From: Caulochytrium protostelioides
Lineage: Eukaryota; Chytridiomycota; Caulochytriomycetes; Caulochytriales; Caulochytriaceae
Assembly (NCBI GenBank): GCA_003615045.1
Contig: ML014216.1
Span: 1 to 64,000, forward strand
DNA: 64,000 nucleotides
Direction: 5' to 3'
The translations under genes were made by a program, and so were the position numbers. Each line of letters begins with the position of its first letter. The stretch's first letter is position 1. The notes below the pieces were generated by a model. It made no database searches and was not told the origin of the DNA. It saw nothing but the letters and a program-made list of their open reading frames with translations. Positions 20,170 through 30,450 of this stretch are shown in pieces.

Positions 20170-20853
20170 GGTGAGGGGAGGGGGTGGCACGTGGCACAGA
20201 GCAGCGGACGTGCTCCGCGACGCGGGCGACACGAAACACGACCACGGCACGGCGGTCAGGGTGAAAGGCGGCTCGGCTCGGCTCGGCTCGGCTCGGCTCA
20301 GCGGGCGCAGCAGCAGCGAAAGCGCGGTGAGTCGGCCAGCGATCGGCCCACGCTCCGAGTGGCACGGCTGACCCGGCGCATGACGGTGTGCAGCGGACGA
20401 TCGCGCCGCCGGACCGCCAGCGGGGCGTGCCGATGCAGCTACGGCCGGGGGTCCTGGCGTGGCATATACGGCGCTCCGCACGGCTCAGGCGGCCTCATGC
20501 TGATTCGCCCAAAAAACCGTAACCGTCGTCGCTGCTGCCACGTGCGAATCCGTTCCCTCCCCAGCCGCCCATAGCCCCGCCCCTGTCCGCCGCAGCACTG
20601 CTATCGCCGACACCGGAAACCCGACGAGCACTGAGGATTCCCCAAAGCCGGGCAGAAAGGGCGCGTGGCTTGGCTCCAATCGGAGCCAACGACAAAAATC
20701 GGCAAAAAAAAAGCTTATTTCGGACCACATTATATAAGCCGCCGATCTCGGCGACAAGGTCTGCATCGAGTCATCACGACGACTGCAGCATGCTTCCTTC
20801 GCATACGATGGCATGAGACCAAAGAGAGAGTATCAATCTAACAATCGAGACAT
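20170..20853. other. Divergent upstream region
   Basis: This region lies between a minus-strand and a plus-strand gene. It has a (GGCTC)n array at about 20270-20299 and a promoter-like module at 20711-20737, annotated separately. No gene was called. Confidence 0.5.
20711..20737 (+). promoter_or_regulatory. Upstream box plus TATA (shared with 57353-57380)
   Basis: AAGCTTATTTCGG at 20711-20723 is followed by TATAA at 20733-20737. The same 13-mer and the same offset (TATA starting at base 23) occur at 57353. The TATA lies about 117 bp before the ATG at 20854, so it is a plausible core promoter for that gene or for a small RNA starting near 20760. Confidence 0.55.
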
Positions 20854-22260
20854 ATGACTTGTTGTCTTGGCATCTCGTCCGCTGTTGACTGCATCTCGCC
20901 AGCTGTTGACTGCATTTTTTTGGAAGCCCTCCCCGAGGGTCCATGCCCGAAGCTCAACCTCACCATTCCGCCTGAGGCGAATTCAGCGGCGCAAGATTCG
21001 ACAGCTCACATCGACACTAAAAAGCGCACCGCGCTCGTGATGGATCATGAGCCACAAGTCCTGGCAAACTCGCTCGCCAAGCGCCCGGCGCACGCCACCG
21101 CAATGCTGGACGACCCTTTCGCCGATCTCGAACTGCTGAGCGACATTCCCAGCGATATGATGATGGCGTCGCAGGCCCCCGATGTCAACGCGGATGCATC
21201 AAAAGCATTGGACCAACCACTCACCGCGATCAAGACATCGCGTACCATCGAGCATCGGAGACCTGCTGTGGACACCGTGGTCACACGGCATTCTAATGCC
21301 GATTCGGCGCCGTCGGCGACGTCCCCGAAGCCGCAGGAGGTCGACACAAGAGAGCCGTCGCTGGAAGATATTCCAGCCTCCGTGCGACAGCTCGAGATGG
21401 ATGTGGCTTCATTGTACGATTCGGGCCATCCAGGCCCGGTGCCGGCATCGGTGGCTGAAGAGCCCAGGGATGTCCCTCAAACCTTGGCGAGCGTTCACCC
21501 CCCGTACCCGACATCCCCGCGCGCCCCATCTCACACGCAGACTTCCGAGCACAGTTCCGCAAACCAGGATCCCGAGCATGGCGCAAAAAATCACGAAACG
21601 TATGGCGGAAGCGATGCCCTTCACCCAGACTCGCGTCCGGAGCAACATAGCGGGTTTGAAAGTGATTTTATGAGTCTCTCGGAGTTGCCCGACGAGATTC
21701 TCGAGATCAATCTGCAAGAGCCCTTTCAGTACACAAAAGGGGATGCCATTGAGCTCGAGATCTCGAAGTTGCACGAAACTCTCGAGCAGCAATGCACCGA
21801 ACGGTTTATTCAAGTCCAGGAGATCTTGCAAGAGGTAAGCGGCGAGTGGGTCCGGCAGCGCGCCGACCGCGCGGAAGCAGCGGCATTGCGGGAGCAAGCA
21901 CTGGGATGGCTACCCACACGTTTTTTTTTTTTTTTTTTTTTTTTTTTTGGTTTTTCGCATCACGATGCTAAAATTATGTGCTGTGTTCGTTGGTTTTGGT
22001 CCACTCGGTTTGAATCATTGATTCAGTACCACCAATTGATATTTGAGGCACTCGCTGAAAAAAGTCAAGCGATCTTTGAGGAAGCGGGCCTGACCTTCGA
22101 TAAGATTCAGCATATTGAAATGGAACAAGGTAAACTCATGAGCATGTTGAACCGCGACCAAGTGTCAGATCATACTGATACTACGTCGAAATGCTATAAT
22201 TCAGTCAACTCACAGATAGTTGGGACGATTTACGATGATCTTGCTTGCGACGCTGCGTGA
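20854..22260 (+). CDS. Coiled-coil protein of unknown function, intron-containing
   Basis: The frame is open throughout, but two introns are likely. Intron 1 is 21835-22026 (GAG|GTAAGC ... TTCAG|TAC, 192 bp, phase 0) and contains a run of 28 T. Intron 2 is 22130-22204 (CAAG|GTAAAC ... TTCAG|TCA, 75 bp, phase 1, with a TACTGATACTAC branch-like region). Both keep the frame. The spliced product is about 379 residues: a long acidic, disordered N-terminal region, then an amphipathic helical segment (ISKLHETLEQQCTERFIQVQ joined across intron 1 to YHQLIFEALAEKSQAIFEEA). Base composition is less GC-rich than in neighbouring genes. No family was recognised. The exact donor of intron 1 is the least certain point, because the sequence after it also reads as a plausible helix. 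Confidence 0.6.
   Translation: MTCCLGISSAVDCISPAVDCIFLEALPEGPCPKLNLTIPPEANSAAQDSTAHIDTKKRTALVMDHEPQVLANSLAKRPAHATAMLDDPFADLELLSDIPSDMMMASQAPDVNADASKALDQPLTAIKTSRTIEHRRPAVDTVVTRHSNADSAPSATSPKPQEVDTREPSLEDIPASVRQLEMDVASLYDSGHPGPVPASVAEEPRDVPQTLASVHPPYPTSPRAPSHTQTSEHSSANQDPEHGAKNHETYGGSDALHPDSRPEQHSGFESDFMSLSELPDEILEINLQEPFQYTKGDAIELEISKLHETLEQQCTERFIQVQEILQEVSGEWVRQRADRAEAAALREQALGWLPTRFFFFFFFFFGFSHHDAKIMCCVRWFWSTRFESLIQYHQLIFEALAEKSQAIFEEAGLTFDKIQHIEMEQGKLMSMLNRDQVSDHTDTTSKCYNSVNSQIVGTIYDDLACDAA
21921..21948. repeat. Poly(T) run of 28
   Basis: This homopolymer lies inside the predicted first intron of the coiled-coil gene. Read as protein it would give an implausible Phe run, which supports the intron call. 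Confidence 0.9.
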
Positions 22261-22602
22261 TGTCTCCTTCAGAGGCCCTCAGGAGTAAGATGGCCGGCCT
22301 CTTCGGCACCCTCCAGTCTTCTTTCCGTGCATTTATGGTAAGTTTTTAGTGGTCTAGCCGAAGATGGCTTGATGATGACGATGATTGGTTGCACGAGTCA
22401 TCACAATCACTCATACGCGCTGTGTTGAAGTACCACCTCCGACGTTTCTTTCCTGCTGACCGCTGGCGACCCTGTGATGACTCTAAAGAAGCAGTGAAGG
22501 GCTCTTTTTACACATATATTATACAAAAGCTATTGCGGCATGAGGTCTATGGCAACGAGGCCAGAAAAGAAGCTACGGGTCGATGGTCGATAGTGCGCGG
22601 CG
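22261..22602. other. Convergent intergenic region
   Basis: AT-richer 3' flank of two convergent genes, with ATATATTATAC near 22513. A further 3' exon of the coiled-coil gene cannot be excluded. Nothing else was seen. Confidence 0.4.
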
Positions 22603-24699
22603 CTATTGCGCTAGACTCGCCGCCGTGAGACGCCGTCCCCGGCTGGGTCGTCGTGGTCGCGCCTTGGTATGGAGCAGCTGTGTGATGCCTTGCGCGAGCT
22701 CCTCCATGCGCATGCCATTCGCCTCATCGATCTCAGCAAGCTCTTTCAGTTCGGCGTCGCGCTCCTGCAACTGTTCCTGCAACTGCGCGATTCGCTCGTT
22801 GCGCAGGCCGACGACGGCCTTGAGCTCCGCCACCTTCTTTTCAAGCGCTGCGAACCGGGACCGTGCAGTCTGCTTGATATCAGCGCACGTCTCGCGCAGC
22901 TGTGCCTCAGCGCGCCGGGCTTCCAGGCGCTCTGTCTCCAGGGTGCGCAGGTGACCCGCAGCCATCTCGCGGCTTTCCTTCGCCCCGTTCTGGGCCTCCT
23001 GGACCTGCTGCTCGAGCTGCCGGACCTGCGGCTCGAGCTGCCGAACCTGCTGCTCGAGCTGCCGGACCTGCTCATCATAGGTGTGGCGGAGTCGCGTTTC
23101 AGCTTCCATTCCGCCACGCTGCGCCGCCGCGACCTGGCCCTCGAGATCCTGGACGCGCGCGGTCAGATCGACGACGCGTGTTTCGGCCGTTTCGGCCGCG
23201 CGGGATGCGGATCGGTGGGCGGTCTGAGTTTCGATGAGCTGAATCTCGACGCGTTTGAGCGACGCAGTCTCCTCGCGATGCTGCGTCTGGGCGGTGGCCA
23301 GCTCGCGCTGCACTGCCTCGAGCCGGGTCTGGGCCAGCGTCACGGCGCGCGTCCGCTCGGCCAGCGTCGTCTTCAGCTCGTCCTGGACCGACAGCAGCTG
23401 AGACTTGTCGCTCGTGAGCGTCTCGACCTGCTCGACGGCGTCCGCGAGCGCCACGTCGCGGGCCCGCAGCGCGACCGCGTGCGTTTTGAGCAGCGACGCG
23501 TGCGACGCCCGCAGCGCCTCGAGCTGTTCTCGCTCGCCGTCGGCCGCACAGCGCTCCAGGGCCTGGGTCGCGAGCACGGCGTCGCGTGACTGCGTCACCT
23601 CGTCCCGCTCGGCCGCGACCTGCGCGAGCCGCGCTTGCAGAGCCACGACCTCGGCCTCGGCGGCCTCGGCGCGTTCGCGCAGGGCCGCGTGCTCGCCGAG
23701 CACGTCCTCCGCGCGCTGGCGCATGGCCTCGACGGCGCGTGCGTGCTCGCTCTGCATCGTGTCCAGCGTGTCGCCGAGCACGCGGGCGTTCGTCTGGAAC
23801 GCGGCATCGTGCGAGGCGCGGGCGATGTTGCGCTCGAGCGCGGCCGTGATGGCAGTCAGCAGGTCGTGCGGGATCGCGTTGCCGACGGTCGGCACGTGCG
23901 TCAGCGTCTGGTTCACGCGGAGCAGATCGGCGAGCGCCCGCCCGCCGGTCAGCCCCGCGTGGTTCCAGCGCAGGTCCAGGTGGACGAGCGCCGTGTTGTG
24001 GCGCAGCCCGGCGGCCAGGTGCGCCAGGTTCGCCCCGCTGAGCCGGTTGTTCCGCAGATCGAGGTGCCGCATCGTCGTGTTGACCGCGAGTGCGTCGGCC
24101 AGCGCCGTGACGCCCGTGTCCCACACGCCGATGCCGTTCCACTCGAGCAGCAAGCGCTCGAGCGTGCTGTTGACCTTGAGCATCGCGGCGAGCGCTGTCG
24201 CGCCGTCGGAGCGGATGGTGTTGCCCCGCAGATCCAGCGTGCGCAGCGTGCTGTTCAGCTTCAGCGCTCCGGCGATCAGCGTTGCGCCTTCATCGCTGAG
24301 GCTGGCGTCAGTGATCACGAGCTCGCGGAGCTGGGCGTCTTTTGACAGCGCGTACGCCAGCGCCGTGGCTTCGCGCAGACCAAACGTGTGCGCTGTGATG
24401 CGCAGCGTCGTCTCGCGGTTCCCCTCGGGGCGACGACGTCGGCGATGATACAATGTTCCTTTTGCTGCAGCAGCTGCAGCTGCAGCTGCAGCGGTTGAGC
24501 CAGTTGGTGGACCGTCATCGCCACCGATATGGGTATTCGTGCCTGGCGATGGGACGTCGTCGTCACCGCCATCGCCATCGCTGCCGTCACTGCGGTCGTC
24601 ATCGCCGTCAGCATGGTCAATCAGGTCGAGTAGGTGGCCCGAGGGCTCAATGGCAAGGTCAGCACACTTCGACAAGAAGTGATGGCGGAAATCGCGCAT
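22603..24699 (-). CDS. LRRC45: LRRC45 homologue (centriole/centrosome linker protein)
   Basis: The animal protein localises to the proximal ends of centrioles, supports centrosome cohesion and has a role in early ciliogenesis. This product has 698 residues from the ATG at 24699; further upstream frame looks non-coding. Order: MRDFRHHFLSKCADLA start, an acidic low-complexity insert with poly-Ala (about 30-80), ribonuclease-inhibitor-type LRRs (about 100-290), then coiled coil to the end (about 300-680). The LRRs carry the landmarks LSDEGATLIAGAL, LDLRGN, LLLEWNGIGVWD, LDLRNNRLS, LDLRWNHAGLTGGRALADLL and GNAIPHDLL, in the same order as animal LRRC45. Exact heptads VRQLEQQ near 22999-23072 are built from a 21-bp DNA repeat. 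Single exon. Together with DNAAF10 it argues for a centriolar, flagellated organism. Confidence 0.9.
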   Translation of the reverse strand: MRDFRHHFLSKCADLAIEPSGHLLDLIDHADGDDDRSDGSDGDGGDDDVPSPGTNTHIGGDDGPPTGSTAAAAAAAAAAKGTLYHRRRRRPEGNRETTLRITAHTFGLREATALAYALSKDAQLRELVITDASLSDEGATLIAGALKLNSTLRTLDLRGNTIRSDGATALAAMLKVNSTLERLLLEWNGIGVWDTGVTALADALAVNTTMRHLDLRNNRLSGANLAHLAAGLRHNTALVHLDLRWNHAGLTGGRALADLLRVNQTLTHVPTVGNAIPHDLLTAITAALERNIARASHDAAFQTNARVLGDTLDTMQSEHARAVEAMRQRAEDVLGEHAALRERAEAAEAEVVALQARLAQVAAERDEVTQSRDAVLATQALERCAADGEREQLEALRASHASLLKTHAVALRARDVALADAVEQVETLTSDKSQLLSVQDELKTTLAERTRAVTLAQTRLEAVQRELATAQTQHREETASLKRVEIQLIETQTAHRSASRAAETAETRVVDLTARVQDLEGQVAAAQRGGMEAETRLRHTYDEQVRQLEQQVRQLEPQVRQLEQQVQEAQNGAKESREMAAGHLRTLETERLEARRAEAQLRETCADIKQTARSRFAALEKKVAELKAVVGLRNERIAQLQEQLQERDAELKELAEIDEANGMRMEELAQGITQLLHTKARPRRPSRGRRLTAASLAQ

Positions 24700-26197
24700 C
24701 GTCACCGCACCATTACAAGGATGCGGCACGCGATGGTTGGCGTCAACGAACACGTCGAGGAGGAACAGGGAACAGGTGAGATCGTCGGAGATGCGCGAAT
24801 AACCCCATAAAACAACAGAGACCGGCCAATCGGATGCGACAGAGCGCGTCGTTGTCTGCACAGTCTTAAGCGCAGTCTCCGCCCAGACGACTCCAAGGGC
24901 GACAGCCTACTGGCCGGCACCGTGTGTACGCCGGCACAAGCGGCGTGGCTCTCCCGACGGACGGCCATATCATCCGGCGCTGGTTCCACACCATCATGCG
25001 GTCTGATCCGCAGCGCTGCCGATTCGACACGCCTCGTGTGATTCGGTTTCTCCGTCGCCACGATGCCAACCCGCGTCTCGGCGCCCTGATCTCCGCCGCC
25101 TCACCGCGATGCGCCCGGTCGGGTTTCCGTGTGGCGTGAGGCTGGTGCTTTGGCGCCTTGACCCATCCGGCCCATCCCTTCCCGCACTCCCCCGACGCGA
25201 CGCCGCGCCCCGCCACGGCCGCGGCCGCGATCGACGGCCGCGATCGGCGTCGACCACGAGGATCCGACGACCCCATGGCGGCCCGGCTGCGCGTCACATG
25301 GCCCGGGCTCTGCACGGAGTCGGGGCGCCCTCAGCCATATCGAGGACTCTGCAGAGACATGGCGCATCCTTCGCCGGGTGTCATACCGTCGCTCGCCATC
25401 GTCACCACGTGCCGACGACGCCTCTGATCGCATCGCATCGCATCGCCTCGCATCGCGTCGCAGCCCTTTCGGTGGCCGAGTCGTGAACCCCCCGTCAGCG
25501 TGCGGTCCGCGGCTGCTGCGGCTCCCCGCTGGCGCTTGCGCTGGCTGATACCGGTCTCGTCGCCGCGCTGTCGCGGTCGGACGCGTCTGGCCGACGACGG
25601 GGACAGCCACGGCAAGACCGCGCGTTGGAGCCGCGACACTGCCACGCGCGGCGCTGCCTTCCCCCCGTCGCGGTGCTCGGGCGATGGGGAAGGCGTCTGG
25701 CGTCCGACGTACAAAACGGCTTCGCGGCCGGGCGCGGCGCCGCGGCGTGTGGCGGGCGCATCGTCGCGGCCCCTTCCGCCTTCGCGCCCCCGTTCCCGTC
25801 AATGGCCGCGTGGCGAGGCCCGGTCCGGCCGGGCCTCGGCACGGCCTGCGGTGACCACGGCCGCGTGGCCGACACCGGTGAGCGGAGTTGCCGACCCAAC
25901 GCTGCCGATCGCAGCGCTCGTAGCGCTGGTCGGCCATGCGGTGCGAGCCGTTCGATCCCTTGATGACTGGGCCTGCGTTGGCCTCGTCGGCTTTATCGGC
26001 CGATCCGCTATTCCGTGCCGACGACGGGTAGCCGCTTGAACCTGGCGCTTGGTTACAACGACATCAGCACGGCCCGACATCGGCACTGCACACGATCGGT
26101 GCTGCACAACATCGGTGTCACCCCCCCTTCATCCCTTCTGTTTCCCTCTTTGTCACTGTTGAACCCACCTAGGTGTCTTGCCATCGGAGGCGGCACC
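24700..26197. other. Intergenic region
   Basis: This is the upstream side of LRRC45 (-) and of the small membrane-type gene (+). It contains a CATCG pentamer array at 25427-25462. Open frames on both strands are Arg/Pro-rich and unsupported. Confidence 0.5.
25427..25462. repeat. Pentanucleotide array (CATCG)n
   Basis: About seven copies with CCTCG/CGTCG variants. The motif is shared with 9722-9750, 30141-30205 and 30420-30450. Confidence 0.85.
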
Positions 26198-26945
26198 ATG
26201 GCCACGGAGACAACGGTCGACAGCCGGCTCGTCGTTGAACCCTCGCCCTCGGCTTTTCTTGAAGCGGTAAGCTGGATTGCAGTTCAATCGTGCGATCACT
26301 CACGGTGACATGATTGCGCCGAGTTTTTTTTCTTCCGCAGCCACGGCTCTGGCCAATGTGGTGATCACCACTGTCCACTCACTGATTTCTATTTCTTGGA
26401 TTCACATCGTCTGATTCTGGGTTGCTGGGGATCGCGGATGGCCGTGGCTTGCACACGGCCAACAGGCCAATAGCGTGGATGGTGTGCTCGCGGAAGATCT
26501 TTCGGAACCCTCGCGCAGCGGGACGCTCGCCCGCGTTCTGGGCGGCGGCGTCGTTGTCGCCGCCGTCACCCAGATCGTGACCACCTTTATCAAGACCTTC
26601 CGCGACTGGCTCGTCCACAAGTCGCAGCACGCGTCCACCGGGGCCGGCGGATCGGAGACGGGAGGCTTCTCGTGGCAGTCGCTCGGCGCTCTCTCAGGCT
26701 TCGCGATCGGCTTCATTGTCCACAACGTGCCGGGCTGCTTCATCGGCACGCTGGCCGGCCAACGTCTCGGCGCGATTCGCGACGAGAAGGGCGTCTCATT
26801 CTGGTCCGGACTCTCCAAGCTGCCGTGGGCTGCGCTTGCCCTCGTGGCTGAAGCCGTACTCACCGAGCGCGGACTCGATTTCCGGACCTTGCTACTTGCT
26901 TTCCTTGGCGAGTCGTCAGCCATCGTGGGACCCCTGAAGCAGTGA
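26198..26945 (+). CDS. Small glycine-zipper-like membrane-associated protein
   Basis: Two exons, 26198-26266 and 26466-26945, are joined in phase 0 (GAAGCG|GTAAGC ... AACAG|GCC; intron 199 bp) to give 182 residues beginning MATETTVDSRLVVEPSPSAF. Two hydrophobic, Gly/Ala-rich stretches (around VLGGGVVVAAVTQIVTTFI and LSGFAIGFIVHNVPGCFIG) look membrane-interacting. They are followed by AGQRLGAIRDEKG, a motif I associate with small conserved fungal proteins of the AGN(K/R)LGAIRDAKGKS type, whose function I cannot name securely. The exon-1 ATG has a good context (GCACCATGG). Location (inner mitochondrial membrane or elsewhere) is unknown. Confidence 0.75.
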
Positions 26946-27574
26946 GATGCCCGTGGACCGTGGCCCCGTTCGTGACGGCGGTCTGTCCTCCGAACCTTTT
27001 TGTCTGCCGTTCGCGTTGTCTGCATGCCCCACCTCAGCACCTCAGCGTCTCAGCACCTCAGCACCCTACCATCTCAGCAGCTCAGCAGCTCGATGGGGAT
27101 GGTTCGATCGAAGTGTTCCCGAGGACGTTCACCGGTCTGGCCCGCTGCTAAGACGTATCAAGAAGCTATTGAACGATTATGAATAAGTTATGCCTGCTCT
27201 CTCGGTATACCGTGAGCAGAGGGGAGGGGAGGGCGGGAGCGGGCGAAGTAAAAGACATACCCAGGAAGGCGTCCGGGGCGTCCGAGACGGCCGATCGGTC
27301 GGCGACCGGTCAACGAAACGTGCGATACACGAAGATGGGGCATGGGAGTTCGTCTACCGGAGACGCCTTCCTGCTTTCCGAGACCGAGCGGAAGCAAAGA
27401 CCGAGAATGAAGGTTGAGGAGCCACGGCGTCATGACGCCATGACGCCGCCCCATCGTTCAGCTACTGAGCCTCGCCATCGTTGATTGCACTTAGCCGTGG
27501 TGGTCGTTGTTTGAACGTTGCCGTCGCAATCGTCGCAGTTGTCGTGGCCGTCGTGGCCTCGACCAGCCAGAGAA
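26946..27574. other. Intergenic region
   Basis: Convergent 3' flanks. An 8-bp array CTCAGCAC/CTCAGCAG lies at about 27032-27091. No gene was seen. Confidence 0.5.
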
Positions 27575-28492
27575 TTACAAGAAGAAGCGACGGCGGCTCG
27601 TCTCGTGCTCCGATTTCTGGACCCACTCGTACTCGCCCTGTGTCGAGTCGAACGTGCCCTTCTGCAGGCTCATCAGCTTCAAGGAGAAGCGCGGTCCCAG
27701 CTCCTGCAGGCGGCAGGTCTTGGTGTCGTCGAAAATGTAACGGTGGCGCCGGAAAAAGATAAAGTCGCGCTGGTTGTGCAGCGTCGCGACTTGGCGGCCC
27801 TCGAACTCTGGGTTCGGCGGGAACATGCTGGCGAACATGCGGCCGACGGTGTGACCGAGCCGGGTGGAAAAGTTGTTCATGATGAGCTCGGGTGAGTGCC
27901 GTGTCGCGCGGCCTGCGCCCTTGATGTCAGCCGTCAGCTTCATCGTCTTGCCGAGCTTGAACACCATCGTCGGACCCTCCGGCAAATGGATGAAGGTCAT
28001 GCTCCACGGGCCGTGCCCGCCATCATTCACGACAACCATATCGGTGTAGTCGCGCTTCTTGGCCAGCTCGACCATCCGCTTGATCGTAAATTCGCGCTGG
28101 CGCTTGAAGAACTCGGCCGTCGGGAAGATCCGGGTAAAGTCACGGGCGAACTGGACCGTCAATCGCTTGGCCATGTGGGTCGTGGTGACCATGATTTTGG
28201 GGTCGGCCTCACCGTTGAAGTAGGACGCAAACTCGTCGGTGGCCTCGTCCTCGGCGACCTCGGCGTCTTCGGCATCGACCATCGTATCGTCCGCCTCGCG
28301 GAGCCGCTCCAGCGTGTCAGGCACATTCTCAGCCAACCGCTGTGCTTTGAGGGCCGGATTCGAGACCTCAAGCTTGCGCCGGGCGATCCGCTCCTCGAGC
28401 TTTTTGCGCTCCTTTTCTTGTCGGAGTTTGTTGTACAGATCCTCACGGCGCATCTTGTTTTTGATGGCGTTGATTTCCACGGGTGGCGCCAT
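27575..28492 (-). CDS. RPF1: Ribosome production factor 1 (Brix domain)
   Basis: RPF1 is a nucleolar factor needed for 27S pre-rRNA processing and 60S subunit assembly. The product has 305 residues from the ATG at 28492. The charged N-terminal helix starts NAIKNKMRREDLYNKLRQEK. DEATDEFASYFNG precedes the Brix domain, which includes KIMVTTT, ELIMNNFSTRLGHTVGRMFA, GRQVATLHNQRDFIFFRRHR, QELGPRFSLKLMSLQKGTFD and GEYEWVQK, ending SRRRFFL. The C-terminal block distinguishes RPF1 from its paralogues IMP4, BRX1 and SSF1. Length is close to yeast Rpf1. Single exon, with no anomalies seen. Confidence 0.96.
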   Translation of the reverse strand: MAPPVEINAIKNKMRREDLYNKLRQEKERKKLEERIARRKLEVSNPALKAQRLAENVPDTLERLREADDTMVDAEDAEVAEDEATDEFASYFNGEADPKIMVTTTHMAKRLTVQFARDFTRIFPTAEFFKRQREFTIKRMVELAKKRDYTDMVVVNDGGHGPWSMTFIHLPEGPTMVFKLGKTMKLTADIKGAGRATRHSPELIMNNFSTRLGHTVGRMFASMFPPNPEFEGRQVATLHNQRDFIFFRRHRYIFDDTKTCRLQELGPRFSLKLMSLQKGTFDSTQGEYEWVQKSEHETSRRRFFL

Positions 28493-30140
28493 GATGGGCA
28501 AGGGGGGCCGTCAGCGCCGGCGGGGGTGAAGCACGGGGAGACGACGGTGGAATGGTGGGACGGCGATGGGGAGGTATCAGTGATGAACGCCGCGGCGAGG
28601 GTCTCGGGCTCGGGTCGGCAAGATGGTGCTTGCAGGTGTGGCCAGGGGTTGCCCTTGGAGGATGTCGGGTTGGAAGCTCGGCTCGACGGGACCGTGATCC
28701 ACCGCGAGCGTGAGCCCAAGCGCCATCGGGTCTGACCGTCGTGCCTCTCGGATACCCCTGCCATGTATCCAAGCATGGTATCGGCGTTGCTGCTCATGCC
28801 GATGGATGCTGGGGGAGCCGAGGCACGTGCACGGTGCCCATCGCTCTGACCTCCTGGCCCGCTCGCACGGGTGAGGGTGCGAAGGCAGCGCCACACTCCG
28901 ACGGCGGGGCCAGTCAGCGCCACGATGGGGCTCGCGACAGGAGAAACTCCGCCCCTCACGGCGGAGCGCATGGAACGGCCATCAAAAATGGCGGTCGGGC
29001 GAGAAGCAAGATGACATGGCGACTCGGCACACCATCGCTGGTTTCACACGGCAGGTCGATCCTGCGATGCCTAACTGGTTCGAGCAGCCTATCGAACAGA
29101 CATGGGCCCACCCCGAACCGTAGGCACCCTGCGAGTCGATGGATCGATTACGTGCTGGCTGTCGCCGACGTTGCGCATGACGCCCCATGGCGGGATCCAC
29201 GCGTCGCTTAGAGGGAGCATTCTATCAGGTGGGCATGGGCCTCGCTCCTGATTCGCCTTGTCACAGCCGACGTGAATGCAACCCGAATGCCAACCGTGAT
29301 GCGACTGAGCGACTGGCCAGACGGCGGTCCTGCATTTGAGGCGCGGCGCCTGATCTGTCGGACCGCCTTCAGCTCGCTCTGACGCGGTCGCCCACCATCC
29401 ACGGGATTGACTGCCCACCCTCTGATGAGCGCCGCCACGTCCCTGCTGCGCTCGAGGCCCGCATGACGCTGAATTTCCCACCGGACCGCCGATCTTGGCG
29501 CAGCAGGCACGGCGGCGATAATGAGCCGAAAAGTCCCGTCCGCGCCCGCATCCTGGACTGCCCGCTGTGAGATGGCGATATGTGGCACGCCCCCTTGATA
29601 CCTAGCGACGTCGCGATGCCGCGTTTCATGGCGGCTGGGCCTTGGCTGCGGGTGGCGACGCTCGTAGCGAGACGCTAGACGCGAGCGAGGAACGTGGCCC
29701 CCGTCGTGTCGGGGACGCGAGCGCCAGGCGCGATGGCGATCGTCCGTCTCGCGGGACCCTGGCGGACGCCTTCCGCCCGTTCGGTGGCCCGTCGGCTCCG
29801 TCGACCACGGGCCTTCTCGCCCCGGCGCGCCGCAGATCTGGCCGGCAGGCGCGCGAAGGCCTCGGCCTAGCGGAGCCTGACGGGGTGGGTGAAGCCGCCC
29901 CTCGGCTCTGGAGGGAGTCGCGTCAGCGATGCGCTGCGGCGGCAGCCAAGGCGCCGCCACGTCATTTGTCGCGCTGGTTTTCGTGATTTCCTCGACTTCT
30001 TTTGGCGCGCTGGCGACGCGGCGGGCGGCGGCGATGCCTTTTGGGTTTATTTACTTTGTTTTTTTACTTGCGGGGCGGCGCCGAGTGACGGCGCGGCACG
30101 GCAGCCGCATCAGCCCCTTGCTCGGAGAGGCTCGACCGTC

Positions 30141-30205
30141 CATCGCATCGCATCGCATCGCATCATAGCGCCGCGCATCGCATCGCATCATAGCGCCGCG
30201 CATCG
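30141..30205. repeat. CATCG pentamer array with a 25-bp duplication
   Basis: Five CATCG units lead into CATCATAGCGCCGCG, and the block GCATCGCATCATAGCGCCGC then recurs immediately. It is a nested pentamer and higher-order duplication. Confidence 0.85.
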
Positions 30206-30419
30206 GGACGTCCTCCATTTTCCCATCCGACGAGGGCAAGGCAGGACGCGATGGGCATGGAGGTCGCTGATGGGCCCGGCCAACCCATGGGGGGTGTCAC
30301 GGCCGACGCTCGTCGCGTTCCCCAGAAACGTGGGTGTCCTGCCTTCCAGCGACGGTGGTGGCGTTCTTCTGCCTCAGGCAGCGCGTGCAGCGAGACGGCA
30401 CCGTCGCACCGCGGTGCAC

Positions 30420-30450
30420 TGCATCGCATCGCATCGCATCGCATGGTCAT
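30420..30450. repeat. Pentanucleotide array (CATCG)n
   Basis: About five copies, then GCATGGTCATCGCATCATGATG. Confidence 0.85.

Noticed and set aside
27575-28492. IMP4 as the identity of the Brix-domain protein
   Set aside because: The C-terminal NQRDFIFFRRHRY and QELGPRFSLKLMSLQKGTFD blocks and the DEATDEFASYF segment match RPF1 instead.
29208-29960. 250-codon minus-strand frame upstream of SAR1
   Set aside because: Arg/Pro/Ala-rich without a recognisable domain or a good start. Part of it looks protein-like, but not enough to call a gene.
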